Notes: generated by a model from the sequence alone, not told the origin. Positions 22,605 through 36,116 are shown, counted from the first letter of the stretch. The stretch is 64,000 bases of DNA from Sabellastarte sp. h YS-2021 (GCA_964017235.1 OZ024933.1:61176255-61240254); one strand, 5' to 3'. A program made the numbers and translations.

Positions 22605-22760
22605 ATAGGAATAAAAGACATATTCGAGTGCTTTATGATGGTTTTAAACTATCGAGCGGCTGTATTAAAGCCACAAAGCCCGAAGGGCTGAGTGCTTTAA
22701 TACAGCAGATCGATAGTTTAAAACCATCATAAAGCACGAGAATTTGTCTTTTATTCCTAT
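22605..22760. repeat. Long hairpin (about 70-bp arms)
   Basis: The left arm starts ATAGGAATAAAAGAC and includes GTGCTTTATGATGGTTTTAA. The right arm returns the complement and ends GTCTTTTATTCCTAT. The tip is AGCCCGAAGGGCT. Such a structure could be a foldback element or a paired transposon end. A similar but unrelated hairpin lies at 49989-50131. Confidence 0.8.
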
Positions 22761-23171
22761 TCTAAAATGGTTACACTAATATTTTGGTCAAAATAGGCAG
22801 TAAATCTTACGCAAAATTCAAAACAAATCCAGCGCCATGTTGGCTGTTTCATTAATTAAACGTGCTTAGTGATGGATGTGCAAACAGCCTTTTGGTTAAA
22901 ATCCCCCACAGAATTCTGTAATGTCATATTTATGAGTAGTCGATCTTTAAATGAAATATTGATAAAAATCCCCACTGAATTATTTAACTCTATATTTGCT
23001 GCATATAATTTTACGTTTTATTTTACCGTGAGTGGTTTGTTTACATTTGTACGCGAAGGGATGATGTACGTAGAATTCAACAGCGTTACTTTATTTACCG
23101 TTCTATATTCGCGATTTCTGAATTGCGCAAAAGACGTGCCCAAGGTCACTGCGCAGCCTACCATTTTAGAA
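22758..23171. mobile_element. Possible MITE bounded by 13-bp inverted repeats
   Basis: ATTCTAAAATGGT near 22758 is the exact complement of ACCATTTTAGAAT near 23159-23171. The segment between has no recognised gene. It adjoins the long hairpin, and the two may be parts of one element. No clear target duplication was seen. Confidence 0.45.
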
Positions 23172-23508
23172 TTTAAAATAAGGTTTTTAAATTATCCTTT
23201 AATTTTGATGGCAAGATGCAGACTTTAGCTGCGCACATGTGAGTCGGGTTTTTTTTCATTTCTTTGACACTTTTGGGAAAATGTGTCCAACAGTGAAAAA
23301 TGTGTGGGAATATTAAAAAACTCCATTAAAGATGGACAAGATAATCTCATTTGACTTCAGTATGACTCCATAAAATTCATAGTACTTTGTGTAAGAAATC
23401 CCCAAAAGGTTGTAGGGATTTTCAAAAAATCAATTATCTGTCATAATTGATTTGCAGTTTGTGTTATTTACAAATAGCCTTTGTCAATATGAGTTTTAAA
23501 ATCTTAGG

Positions 23509-24339
23509 TTAATCATACACTTTGTGGATTTTACTATGAACCATAACACAGGACTCAGAGAAAATGATTGGGACTCCATATTTTTGAGGTGATGTAGTCT
23601 GTTGGACTCTATCTTTTCGGAGGTAGTTTGCAATCACTGTTAACAATAAATATGACTTAACGGTAGGTGTTGTAGGAGTATTTTCAAAATATGACCACAT
23701 TAGTTTGCTTCTACAAATATCATGCTGTTTTATATTTTCCAGTGCGTCACCGTAGAAAGAGAAGGGAGCACCCTGTTTACTAATAGAGAGGAACATAAAG
23801 TTATGCAGGTTCAAACCCATGGCCAGTGCAGGTGATTTCAAAATAAAATGCACTTTTAAAGATGTTAATGGGACAAGACATTCCTTTGCTTGAATTTGAA
23901 ATAAAGGAGAATATTTACTTTCGAATTTGCTTGTATTTATTAAGGCCTTCACTGGACGTAAATCCCAGTTAGACATGTGAGGTAATTGCACTGGAAGAAA
24001 TTAACCAGAACCCTGCATATTCTTTGCACAAGTCATAATGCAATGGGCACTAGGAGCATCCCAGATAACATCTCCCATTTATAAAGATTGAGTCTTATCA
24101 AACTGAACAACAGCAGCAGGGAGAAGAGAGGCAAACCAAAAGGCCAAAAAGCAACTAAAACAATCTTTTATAAACCTGGCCATTACAATATTTTCACTAT
24201 TAACACCAGCCTTTTTATTAATAACAATGTAAAAATAATGTATTTGACTCTGATTTGCCTCTTTGCGTTCATTTTGGAGAGACTGTAACATTAATTGAAT
24301 CTTTTTATGACTAAAGACATTGACAGGCCAACCATACAA
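23509..24339 (-). pseudogene. Decayed DIRS-type tyrosine recombinase
   Basis: On the minus strand, frames at 24339-24079 and 23991-23509 line up with the catalytic half of DIRS-order recombinases. The first has FSCFLAFWFASLLPAAVVQF at the position of the usual GFLRLSN region. A bridging stretch reads MGDVIW and KNMQGS, then LPHMSNWDLRPVKALI. The second frame gives HNFMFLSISKQGAPFSFYGD where an HxFRRSGA box is expected, then IKQHDICRSKLMWSYF at the tyrosine motif. Both key arginine positions appear lost and stops interrupt it. It is more decayed than, and distinct from, the copy at 11059. No split repeats were found around it. Confidence 0.7.
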
Positions 24340-24554
24340 AGCCTAGAAAAGCTTTATTACTACAATATGATTACATAATTTTTTTTCCATCCTTTCTTTT
24401 ATTGTCTTCAAAATCATATACATGCCAGTACAAAACAGTCACAAATGAACATGTTTAAAAAATCGTCAACAACAGAATTACATTTACACAAGTGAATTTT
24501 TATATTTTTTATATTTTTATGTATCCTCAGGAATATCTTCCCACAAGTGACAAA
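24340..24554. other. Unassigned AT-rich DNA
   Basis: No gene or repeat family was recognised. Confidence 0.4.
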
Positions 24555-24640
24555 TGCTGTGGGCCTGTCCCAGTATGACCCTGACAGCTGAATGGGACGT
24601 AAAACCCCCAACTTTGATCTTTGATTTTGTACTGATCCTG
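24555..24640 (+). repeat. Possible SINE tail fragment, third family
   Basis: The words GGCCTGTCCCAGTATGACCC, CAGCTGAATGGGACGTAAAA and ACTTTGATCTTTGA have relatives at about 25090-25140 and 28345-28400. A repeated CTGNCTGCTGAAYRGG..GTAAAAC tail is typical of SINE 3' ends in these genomes, but no tRNA head is seen next to any copy. Confidence 0.4.
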
Positions 24641-27600
24641 AACTAATGTAACCTATAACACTGTAAAGATACAATGTTGTCTTCATATTGTCGAACTGAT
24701 ATCTTTGGTTTGCATCTCTGTTTGAGAATCAGATAATGACTGTGTAAATGCTCATCTGTGTTAGTAAATAATAAACCCCAGTTTTGTTTGAAAGTTTTTT
24801 GGCTCAGTTCTTTGCGACACTGCTATGGTGCCACAGGGTGAGCATTCAGTTCCAATGGACCAACAAGCCATGTCGAGTGTATCCCCCAGATATTTTCACC
24901 AGTTAAAAATAATGTTCAAACTGTTCTGATAAATGCAAACACACCAGACATATATTTAAAAATTTATGACACACTGATAAAGATAAAAATGGAGGTCCTC
25001 ATTTTCCTAATGGTGAGCCAGGTTGACATTTAAATCACAGGCTGCCAACACTGTGTAGATTTGACTTTCTACAAGTGGTAATGCTGAGGACCTGTCCCAT
25101 GACTCTGGCTGTTGAGCAGAGAGAAAAACCTTTGACTATGACCTGAAATAGTATCTCCAGAAGCTGAATGAAAAGCAGGATGATCTTTAGGCATGTGCAC
25201 TAAGTTTGCATACGTTACATCTTTAGCTGTAAAATGATCAAGCAACATTGTGAAAAAAAGTGATTTTATCATCAACAGAGGGTTTTTGATTGTGTGATAA
25301 TTGTTACAAATTTTGAGCTTGTAACTCTTGGGAAAGTGTCCAGTACTGATTAGTATTGGAGATATCAGTCAACAGTGAAAACCTGCAAGTGGGGTTTACA
25401 TACAGAAAAAGCATGTCAGCCATGGATAGGGACATTAGTGATAGTCTTTTTATGACACAAGAAAATTTTCTTTAGATATGTCTTTGTCATATGACACTGA
25501 GTCAGCTATTGATGCAGTTCTTTTCTTAGGAAACCTGGAAAGTTCCAATATAATTGCTGAAACTGTTCACACATCTATACCAGACCTAGAACTGGAAGTG
25601 GATAATAAAAGTGGATATCAGTTTTCATCGATATAAGTGATGATAAGCGCTGTAAGCTACTTTAAAATGGAACAAATTATTTTGAAAGTAATACTTTCAT
25701 AGCCAAAAAAACCCTGGAAATGCCAGGGTTCCAGAGCCCAGTTAGTTGAAGAAAGAAAAGCAGAAAAGCTGTCACAAGGTAATTAAATTTTGTTATGTGA
25801 AGATTTTTATTTCATACATTTTATTTTTGCATAAAATATTGATCCTTGTGGCACTATGGCTGGCAGGTCTGCCAAATATTCTGTGGATGAACACTGGTGA
25901 ACCATTGTATCACATTAATCTTTGTAGCACCCAAGACCATTTAGAATTTTGACCATATGGCATAAACAACTTTATGTAAAATATTATCATATTCAGGTGC
26001 AAAAGATTTTACATGGTAGTCAGTAGGTTATCCCTGTCCCTATCTCCTGTATTTAGTAGGCTAACTGGGTTCCGGTTGTTGAAAACTTTGACATAAAACT
26101 AATTGACTGATCTGGAAATTTGTGTGTTACGTCAATTTTAACAGGAGAGATTAAATAGGGACAGGCCCTACCTTAATCCCAGAGTGAGCAAATACCAATA
26201 GAAACAAAGCTAAGCCCTACTAAATGAGTGGACTACTATGGGCACACTTATTAGTCATCATGTTTATTTCTAAAATGACATGATCTGGATGGAATACTAT
26301 ATGAAACAAGTTTTTACACTTATTTACATTCTTCTCACCCTCATCAAATCAACAATTAACTTAAGGACATTTTGCAAAATACCAAAGTAACCATCCATCT
26401 TTTTTAACTCAATGACAAGTTTAAAAACCAACTTGGCCAGCAAGGTAAGACACCAAAGTGAAATTTGTTTGCATGATGTTTTTTTTAAACTGTAGATTGG
26501 ATATTGTATACACCTCCCACAGTAAAACACCTCAAATGTTGCTTATTAGTGCAATAAATAAGGAATCATTAAAAATTCTTGAATTCCGACAGTGATCTGG
26601 ATCACCGTCATAAACTAATCTTCTGTTCCTTATGCCAATATTAACATTACTTGAACATTTTATCAAAATTTGCCCATAACTTTCTGAGTTATTTTGAAAA
26701 CAATCTCCGACAACCAATTAAATAGCCTCCTTAGCGATAACAAATTTGATACTTAAATATATGATCAGCTTGTTATTATTGATATTATTGTATTAAAATT
26801 ACACAAGTCACAGCTTTGTACATCAGATTTGGAGGCATATCAAATGAAAAGAAGCTTGACAAATATTATTTGCAACTTTTTAGAGAAAACACATAAAGTT
26901 AAACAATAAAATGATAAAACTTTTTAGCTTAAAAATTTTAGAACATCTCAAACCCCCAGAAAGGAGGGATTGGTAAAGGAATTCATGAAGACTGAATGAG
27001 AAGCATTTTAAACATAAATCCATTTGGTGAAGATTTTTCAGATGCCATAACTGAAGGTGAGAGTAGATTCAGAACTGTAGAAAGCACGAAAGCCATGACC
27101 TGCATGCTGAATAATAGCTTGAGAAAGGATATTTCTCAAAGTATCATAAAAATGGGCATCTATCAAAAGTGCAAAAGAATGGTTGAAACCAACAAAAAGT
27201 GGGGTACAAGTGTAAGAGTATATGAAGCTTTGAAGACACATTAACAGGTTGTGTTTGTTTGCACATTTCTCTGTACGTTGGGCCTATTTGGTGTTTGTCA
27301 AGACAGCTGGTACACAAAGATTATGTGGTTGATGCTGGAGTGTGAAACTTGGTGGTCACAAGTTGTTTTGAGTCATTTTCCAGTAGCTGGTATGAAGTGC
27401 TTGGTAAAAGTCAGTACACCATCTGCTAGAATTGCTGCAAGGACTGCTTGCTTTGCAGTAGCTATGTAGTCCCTATTTTAAATGTGTCAAATTCCTCCTC
27501 ATCCACCTTATTATTCTTTAGCATGAACAAGTTCAGAATGCCTGAAATTTTCCATAAACTCTTCCATTCAGCTGAGGAATCTCCCCCATCTCTTTTCTAA

Positions 27601-28928
27601 GGTTATGTCCCATGTGGTTGCAATTATTAAGTGACTGAGTTTTATTGCTCGGACATAATGGAGAGCTGACAAATACTGATATTTCCCATATACTGATGAT
27701 GTGTGCACATCTGAGACCCTCAATGACTGGAACCCTGTTGGGGTGACAATGTCATGGTCGAATATGTCATGCAGAATATGTCCTTTTAGCAGACCTTACC
27801 TATTATCTGTGTGAGCCATTGCTGGTTTATATCAACTCCAAAGCTCCTTTGTAAATGCTGCTCCACATAAAATTGCCATAAAGTGGTTTTTTGTGACTAC
27901 ACCTCATTCCTTATTTTTTCTGTATCTAGGTTCATCATTTCCACAAAAGTCCCTAAAAGCATGTTAGTGGGCTTCTTACCCCTCAGCCTCTTGGATCTCT
28001 CGAATGACAATAAAACCTTATTTTGTTTTAAGCAAGATTAGCTATGTAATAAAAAGGTGGAAAGATGAGTAACACAACCTAATGACCTCCATTCAACAGG
28101 CTTTCTAGACAGCATCAATCAGTAAATTTTTTGCAACACCAAATTACATATATTTAGGTGTTCCAGTATTGACTAGATTCAGCCCAAGAACAACTTTAGG
28201 AGCCGACATGCCACCCTAATATGTGTTTTACCTTTAACCCCTTGCAAACCCCAATCTGAGTGGTCAGTTTAGTTCAGATGAGTCTTTGTACGACTATTTC
28301 ATCAAGTTCGACCCTTACAGGTGAAAACGCTTAAGAACCTATCCAAATATGACCCTGGCTGCTAAACAGGATGTACAACTTAAACTTTAACTTTGATGAT
28401 TTCCCCCATCTAGGTGTAGCATGAATCTAAGAGATGCATTTTACCTTCCTTGCACGGGAGGCATCCAATTTACCAGATACGGATTTTATGACCTTCAGGA
28501 CTCAAGGTTATTTAACTTTTACCCAGATACACAGCCAAGCCGGTTAGCAAGCCCAAGGTCCACAGGTAGCTTTAAATGAATTGTACAAACTTCCAAGTTT
28601 TGCACCAGTGTGGCCATAACCGAATGCCACTTAAGTGCCACAACAGACTCTTGTGTATGTGCAGGCACCACAACAACAGTCTTTTACACCAATAATATCA
28701 CAAGTCTTTGTCAAGCTGAACAGCCAACTGCTAGTTCAGCAGTAGCAGATGACACCACAGACAAACATTAACGCAGAAGAAATGAGAAAGTGAAAGTCCT
28801 GGAAACATGTTTGGTCAGGTATTAAAGTGAACTTGTTACATCAAAGGGAAAATTTATGCAACAGTGGCATCGAAACAGTTTGTATCCATTTAATGCTGGA
28901 TTATGAAATAGCTGGTTTCAAGGTTTGG
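24641..28928. other. No supported gene in about 4.3 kb
   Basis: This AT-rich stretch holds only short frames without recognisable domains. Two + strand frames at 26996-27244 and 27251-27469 might be one decayed protein, but I see no family. A segment at about 26580-26710 resembles the dispersed repeat at 37727-38093 (GATCTGGATCACCGTC, ATTTTATCAAAATTTGCCC). SINE-tail-like pieces lie at about 25090-25140 and 28345-28400. Confidence 0.5.
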
Positions 28929-29126
28929 TAGATTTATTTGTTGTTTTACGTCGCGTTCAACGGGTAGTTTAAAGGTGGAGGAAACCAGTGCATACTGCAC
29001 TGTAAACCACCAGACATCGGCAAGTAACTACCAACTTTCCAACATGAAGCGCTCGGCCCGAGATTCGAACCGGCTGCCTCAGAGGTTGAAGGTGAGAACT
29101 TTAACCACTACACCACCGAGCCCCCT
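28929..29126 (-). mobile_element. Full tRNA-derived SINE with 13-bp target duplication
   Basis: On the minus strand it starts GGGGGCTCGGTGGTGTAGTG (box A), continues to a box B GGTTCGAATC, then a body with GGTAGTTACTTGCCG and CTGGTTTCCTCCACC, and ends GCGACGTAAAACAACAAATA. TTTCAAGGTTTGG flanks it at 28916-28928 and 29127-29139. This copy links the heads at 2984 and 19600 with the tail at 5080 as one family. Confidence 0.88.
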
Positions 29127-29139
29127 TTTCAAGGTTTGG

Positions 29140-30233
29140 CCTTTCATTATTAGAATAACACTATCAATGTCACTTTGGCCCAAGACTCAATATACTTGTT
29201 TACACCACCATGGCATACGATTTACTGAAATATATAATGCAGAAGTGTTGAAACCAACACTGCTGGACCAATCAACCAACAGGGTTGTAACGACAGAAAT
29301 TTCTCTACCTGTGTTAAAGACTTGTGAATAGAGTGATAGAAATATTATTAAGTATACTCTAAGTGCACCAATCAAAATGCAGAACTGACCTCATGCAGTC
29401 TATGTTTATTTAAGATAGAACTTACAGAGCTCCTGTTGTTGTATCAGGCAATGTACAAATTGAAATCACAAAGACACCAGTCATTTTCCTCTGTTTTTAA
29501 CTGAGATTCAAGTTTCGTAGTTAGGTTATCAGGGTAAGATATATAATACTTTATTGATTTGAAAAGGTGTACGTGACATTATATATTTAAAACCACACAA
29601 GCCCTTGCCATGGGTTATGGTGATAAAAAGACAAAAAACCTCTACCGCCACAGATGCATACTTGGTCCTTTTGTTTGGAATTTTAAAAGAGTCTCTCACT
29701 GCAACGATCACATTGTCTTCTCATTTCTGCCCCTTATCTTTTCATTTCACACCTACCTTGCTTTTTCCCATGTTATCTTGCTGTGTTGTCACCTCTCTTG
29801 TGCAATAAATAGAAAATATTTTGAATAATAAGGAAAAAATAAATTCTGGACAAAATCTGGACCCCGGTTATTGTCATATTTGATGAGGGCCAACCCATGG
29901 GTAGAAATGGGTAGAATTGTGTGAAATATTTCTCATAGTTTTCTCATAGTTTTTGTGTTATTCAAACAGACATAGAGACTCAATTACAATACTCTCGCTC
30001 ATTCCCTTCAGGGGATCAGAGCACGCATATATTTTATAAAATCCTATTATTATTAGAAAGGCAGGCATTCCCTAGCTCATTAATGTTTTTTAAAGGTCCA
30101 CAAAACACCATATTTGCACAGGTTCTTTCATTATCCGCCTATTTTGGGAATAATAATATTAATGCATGTTTTAATGTTTCTCATAAGTTTGTTTACAAAT
30201 GGTATGCTCCCACTTAAAATTATCTCCATTATT
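29140..30233. other. Unassigned DNA
   Basis: No coding region with recognisable features. The short open frames here overlap in several frames and show no domain signal. Confidence 0.4.
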
Positions 30234-31260
30234 ATCTCCCGCCTGCGACCGAAGGCCGTGGTCGGGAGATTATATAGCGCCTTCCGTACGTGCGTCCGTC
30301 CGTCCATTTTTACATAAACCTGAATATCTCATTCATTTATGAAGATATCTTCAACAAATTTACAGGCAATGTTTATGGCTATGAAAGCCTGTCTCATTTT
30401 AGCCTCATTTTAAAAACAAAATTGCTGCCATAGCTAATTGTTTGAAAATCATAAAGGTGCTCTAAATCTTGAAATATTCCAGCTAGCTTCATCAAATTTG
30501 CACAAAAGATATCTGGCTAGAAAAGCTAGCCTGATTGTAATTTCGACCTAGTTCTAAAAGGAAAATGGATGCCATATCACATGTTTAATTTCAAACAGGG
30601 TTATTCTATTAAAAGGGCCTTCTATCTCCGCCAATATTGCTCTTAGAGGTTCAAAATGTGAAAACAACTTGTAGGAAGTCATGGCCTGGGAATTTTTTAC
30701 AGGTGTTAAATTTGTCCTTTGACCCCTGCTTCAAGGTTAAATGAGGCCATCACACTAAAATGTGATTATTTCACCCTTATTATTGGTAATATGGCTTCAG
30801 AATATAAAGACAGACCATCAAAAGTCCTGGGCTTCAAATGTTTTGCCTGAGAAAAATTTTGGCCTTATTTTGAAAAACAAACTGGCTGCCATAGCCAATC
30901 ATTTAAAATTAATTAAGATGCTCTAAAACTTGAAATATTGCAGCTAGGTTCATCAAATATGTGCAAAATATATATGGCAAGAAAAATTAGGCTGATAGTA
31001 ATTTCGCCTAGTTTCGAAAACAAAATGGCTGTCTTATCATATGTTAAAGGGATGATCCTATTAAAAAGGCCTTATATCTCCCTTATCATTGCTGCTACGG
31101 GTTCGAAATGTAAAAACAACTTAAAGGAAGTAAATCCCTTTTCCAACTGCCGACTTTTACCTTTGACCCCATCTTCAATGTCAAGTGGGATTACCTTACT
31201 ACAAAGGCCTTATATCTCCTTTAGTTCTCCATTATTACTGATTCTAAGGCGGGATATAAC
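30234..31260. mobile_element. Hairpin-ended non-autonomous element, family I
   Basis: It opens with an imperfect hairpin, ATCTCCCG (30234-30241) with CGGGAGAT (30263-30270), followed by a CGTGCGTCCGTCCGTCC stretch. The interior repeats blocks such as TTGAAATATTSCAGCTAG (about 30470 and 30940) and AAAGGCCTTATATCTCC (about 31065 and 31203). A near copy of the inner arm, CGGGATAT, lies at 31250-31257 and may mark the other end. No protein is encoded. Confidence 0.55.
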
Positions 31261-31366
31261 TGTTGCGGCAGTGGCCTTGTTATTTGATCTATTATGATCA
31301 AATAAAACAGAGATTAAACAGCCTAAAAGCATTTTACAATGGTATGAGTTAAAGTTAACAAATAAG

Positions 31367-32210
31367 TGACTCCAATCTAATTTGAGACTATTCCGATAGT
31401 CTCAAATTTTGAAAAAATTTGGCACTGACACATAGAAGAATCTATTTTGCATTTTCTTGCAAGAATCAGTCGGGTAATGTAACATTTGAAGTGAGAAAAA
31501 TTCTCCCAGGGATATAATTTTTATGTTTTCACAAATGTTTGAGACATTTAGTCAACCTTTGTCATCATAGATCTAGGATTCCCAATTACAATACTAAGCT
31601 GCATATTTCACCCTCTTTTGAAAAAATTTATTCAGTGCAGCAGCGAGAATGAATTTTCATTACTTATTGTTTGACTGAATAAATTTATTCATTGCAAACC
31701 CAAAAATCCCAGTTACAACACCCAGTTACAGATTTTTAACCCTCAATCTCCTGAAACAAATTCCTTTAGCACATTGCGTGAAAAAGTTTATTCAGCACTA
31801 CAGTGAGACTCTATACATCTCTGCTGAATAAATTAATTCAGCAATTAGATGAATTGGTTTGTCTGATCTTACCTCTGAGGTTACTAGTTAAAAGCGAAAG
31901 TGTGAATGAATTTATTCAGTCAAAATATCACAGATTTCTTACTGTGCACACCTGGTTGCAAACTGAAAAAAACAGTGAAAAAATTTATTCAACACTGGTA
32001 TAAGTTTGCTGTTCTCAGAACTCTGACTGGTCTTGAATAAATTTATTCATGGATACCCCAGAGTTCCTACATCACACACCATGTTGCAAACTGGAGAAAC
32101 CAGTGAAAAAATTTATTCAACACTGGTATAAGCTTGATTAGTGTTCCCAGAACTGGAGAAACCACTCAACACAAAAATCAGAGTAGAAATTGGATGGCAC
32201 AATTTATTGA
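31367..32210 (+). repeat. Family H: hairpin plus TTTATTCA-rich repeats
   Basis: The left end is a perfect 13-bp hairpin, AATTTGAGACTAT and its complement around the loop TCCG (about 31378-31407). Beyond it, AAAAAATTTATTCA-type words recur to about 32125, in units that include TTGCAAACTGGAGAAACCAG. The same hairpin and unit occur in reverse orientation at 48250-49615. Confidence 0.75.
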
Positions 32211-32259
32211 ACAGTATCATCAAGTTGGTGTTCCACCTTTATTTTATCCTTTGCCTTTA

Positions 32260-32801
32260 ATATTTTTGTCTTGTCACCTGCCAGAGGTTATGTGATCAGC
32301 AGGGTTTGTCTGTCTGTCTGTTAGCAAGGTTACTCGAAAACTAATACATGGATTTCATTCAAATTTTCACAGAATGTCAGCATATTGGTAAGGAACGAGT
32401 CATTGAATGTTGGAGGTGGCTCTGTAACCGATGCCGATTTTAAGGCCACCTTAAAGTGAACAAAATGGCAAAAAAATGGCAAAAGTTACTCAAAAATGGA
32501 TTAGTGCATGGATTTCATTCAAATGTTAACAGAAATGTCCACATATGGGTAAGGAAGAACTCATTAAATGTTGGAATTTGTGTTGCCACCCATGTCGATT
32601 TTCAGGTCACCTTAAAGTGAAAATTGCCTTTTTTGCAACGTTGTGCATGGATTTTATTTCAAATTTTCACAGAATGCCTTCATTTGGTGAGGAACAGTTC
32701 GTTCAAGTTTTGGCCGCCACCCATGTCAATTTGAAGGCTACCTTAAAGTCCAAAAATGCCTTTTTTGCAACATTACTCGAAAAATATGCAATTTCATTTT
32801 T
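32260..32801. repeat. Dispersed repeat with internal duplication
   Basis: The block GGATTTCATTCAAATKTTMACAGAA and CACCTTAAAGTGAA recurs with a period of about 150-180 bp (about 32350, 32510 and 32650). A (TCTG)n start lies at about 32309. No gene was recognised. Confidence 0.6.
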
Positions 32802-33930
32802 AGGTGGGTTGCATGTAACCAACCCGCCTATTAGATTAATGTGTCTGACATCCGTTGACATTTTTTGTTTCCGAACTCTAACTCAAAAACGGTTTGTCCA
32901 ATCGAATTCAAACTTGCCAGGGAGATAGATCACCATCATAGCTAGGTTCCTTTCGAAATTGGTGTAATTCCATCTGTTTGTCTGTTTGTCCATCTGTCTG
33001 TCCATCCACATTTTCGTTTCCGGACTCTAACTCGAAAACATTTGTCCAATCGAATTCATACTTGACAGGGACATAGATCATCATCATAGCTAGGTTCCTT
33101 TCGAAATTGGTGTAATTCCATCTGTTCGTTTGTCCATATTTTGTCCATTTGTCCATCTGTCTGTCCATCCATATTTTCGTTTCTGGACTCTAACTCAAAA
33201 ACACTTAGTCCAATCAAATTCAAACTTTACAGGGACATAGATCATCACAGCTAGGTTGCTTTTGAAATTGGTGTAATTCTGTTTGTTCATTTGTCTGTGT
33301 GTCTGTCCATCAAAATTTCCATTTCCCGACTCTAACTCAAAAACGGTTTGTCCAATCGAATTCAAACTTGACAGAAACATAGATCACCATCATAGCTAGG
33401 TTCCTTTCGAAATTGGTGTAATTCCGCCCTCTTCGTTTGTCCGTGTTTTGTCTGTTTGTCCGTCTGTTGGTCCATATTTTTTATGGACTCTAACTCGAAA
33501 ACGGTTTGTCCAATCGAATTTAAACTTGACAGGGACATAGATCACCATCATAGCTAGGTTCCTTTCGAAATTGGTGTAATTCTGTTATTTCGTTTGTCTG
33601 TTTGTTCGTCAACATTTCACGTTTTCAGACTCTAACTCAAAAACACTTTGTCCAATCGGATTCAAACTTGACAGGGCGATACATCACCATCATAGCTTAG
33701 TTGTTTTCCAAATTGGTGTAACTCCGTTCTTTCGTTTGTCCGTTTATAGCATAGACACAATTATCTAACCTAGATTACAAGTTTTACACTTCTTAGCACG
33801 TCTAGCACATTCACCTTAACTGGGTAACCTAACATTTCTCTCCTTGTTTCTAAATGTAATTACAGCAGTTGCTAACCTTATTGCTGCCTGCACAACTCAC
33901 CTTTTGGCATCTTTGACCCTCTTGTTTTTA
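32802..33930 (+). mobile_element. Hairpin-ended tandem-repeat element, family E copy 1
   Basis: It starts with a hairpin: GGTGGGTTG (32803-32811), loop CATGTAAC, CAACCCGCC (32820-32828). It then holds about six units with GCTAGGTTCCTTTCGAAATT at 32941, 33089, 33250, 33395, 33553 and 33695 (period 142-161 bp). The right side has CAACTCACC (33893-33901), an inner-arm copy, and the conserved tail CATCTTTGACCCTCTTGTTT. Further copies are at 38584 (+) and 40883 (-). No coding capacity. The architecture resembles Helentron-associated (pearl-like) non-autonomous elements described in bivalves, by inference only. Confidence 0.75.
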
Positions 33931-36116
33931 CATTGAATTTAGATGTTACCTTGCTATAGTAGACTTGACCCTTCAAATTTTCTCTAGGCTATATTACAGA
34001 GCCTATGTGGTGTTGGACATTAAGACTTGGTTAGTACTTTAATCAGTCTGACCTTGCTGTAGTAAACTTATAAACTTACTTTAAATCTAGTCTTGGCTAT
34101 GTCTCATCCCTTATTAGAAACTGGCACCTTATTGTGGCTAGTAAATGATAAAACATATGGCCTACCAATATTATTTTCTGCACATTTATATTATTTCCAT
34201 CAGATTGAAAAGATGTTTCAACTTTCAAGTGCACGGTTTCAAGTCTGGTCTGTGACATAGCCACATCCAATTCAATTTATCAAGTGGTTTTCATTATAAA
34301 ATATTTACCGCAAAATTATTCTCCATCTTTTTATCCTTTCAATTTTACTACTTTACTTTCCATTTCTTTACTTCCGTGTCTTTATTCTAAATTTTCATAT
34401 ATATCCTGTGGAATTATTGCCGATTTAAAAGCAACAAGTCATGGAAACAACAAATGGCAACTGTGCTACACTACATATTCTTAAAATTAATATTCATTAT
34501 AGAAACTGAATCACACTTACTTGATTGACTCAATAGTCCACCAAACAGTATCTAATCCAGTATATACTTTCAAATACATGGTTAATGGTTCCAAAATTGT
34601 CTAAATGTGAATCTGTGCTAGATTTTAATCTTGACTTTATATTGCTATTTGCCTATTTCTAGTTGACCAATAACAAAAAAGGTATACTTCTCCTCTTAAC
34701 TAACTATGACTTACTAACATGAAGATTCACTTGTAAGAAAAAAAGCTAGTAAATTATATTTTCACAAACAATATATTTTCATTAGCTGAGCTGGCAACAT
34801 TTGCAGTGTACACAGAAATTATGGAGATTAAATGTTTGACATCCACTAACCACAAGAACATCTGGAAAGTATAAATGTTGAGCACTGGTTACACATTGGA
34901 ATCCAGATGTGACCCGGAGTTTATGGCATCTGATAAGTGTAGGGAGAAGCTACATGCAGCTTGATGTAGTGTGAGAAATAAAGGAGGGTTTAATTAGAAG
35001 CTTTAGGACTCTCTCATGTCCAGAAATGATTAATGTAATTGAGCACTATCTGAACACTTTCAAAGTTGCATGAAATGTTACAGTGTAAATAACCCATAGA
35101 GAGCTTAATGACTAAAAGTGCTAGTTGAATGAAATACAAGCCAAAATATTTTTATGATACTAAAAGATTGATATAATTCCTTTCTGTATTTACATATTTT
35201 GAAAAGTTTTAACTCCAATTTATAACTTTTGATTAAATTGAAGTTTACAATTTTGTGTATGACCGGAAAATAGAAATATTTTCTTATGTCACCCTTTCAT
35301 AAGTATGCTAATTGGCAAACTTACGAATGGATGAGTATAAAAGGAAATTTCTATTGAGGCAGAATGATTAAGTTAATCTGAGTAGTAAAAAAATATTATA
35401 GGCTAGCTGTGCATCAAATAATTTTATCATGATATTCTATTTGCAAATTTGTTTCATTTATAATACATTCATTTGTAAAAGTAAAACATGTATGCCAACA
35501 CCATGGGCTTATCAGCCAAAAAAGAGATTTGCATCTCTTACCATGAATTAATCCAACAGCAGTATTTCCATTGTACTATTCTTGTTAGTGTTGCTTCTTG
35601 ATATCCCCCCAGAAAATATTATCCATTATTGACCCTTAATTGATACACTGTTGACACTAACATGCTCAATTTTTTGAAAGATTAGGCAAAACATGACAAA
35701 CTTAATAAACTAACAAAAAGTTACTGTGCTCAGTTTCTTCACAATCTGTCAGAATTTACATCAAGTGAAGAATCTTGTAACACATTAAAGATAGCCTTTT
35801 TCTAAGAGAATGTTGGTTAATTAAATAGGACATGTCAGACCTCTTAAATTCACAACAGAACAGAATAATATCAGAGAAGCTAACTTTGCAGGAATATTAG
35901 TTTACTGGTGGGTTTTACTGTGCCAAAAAAAACTAACATTAAGGTAAACAATGCAACAAAATTAGTCAGTCCATGCTCTAATGATCATAATTTTGGTTCT
36001 AAAATACATTGAATTTAAGATTTGAACTTCAAGAATTCTGCTATAAACAGGATTTCAACATAATGGTACAATAAATATTGTAGTAGAAAACCTGTTTCTG
36101 ATTCTATTCATTTTTA
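33931..36116. other. Unassigned DNA between repeat elements
   Basis: AT-rich sequence with no supported coding region, no tandem array and no recognised SINE. Confidence 0.45.
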
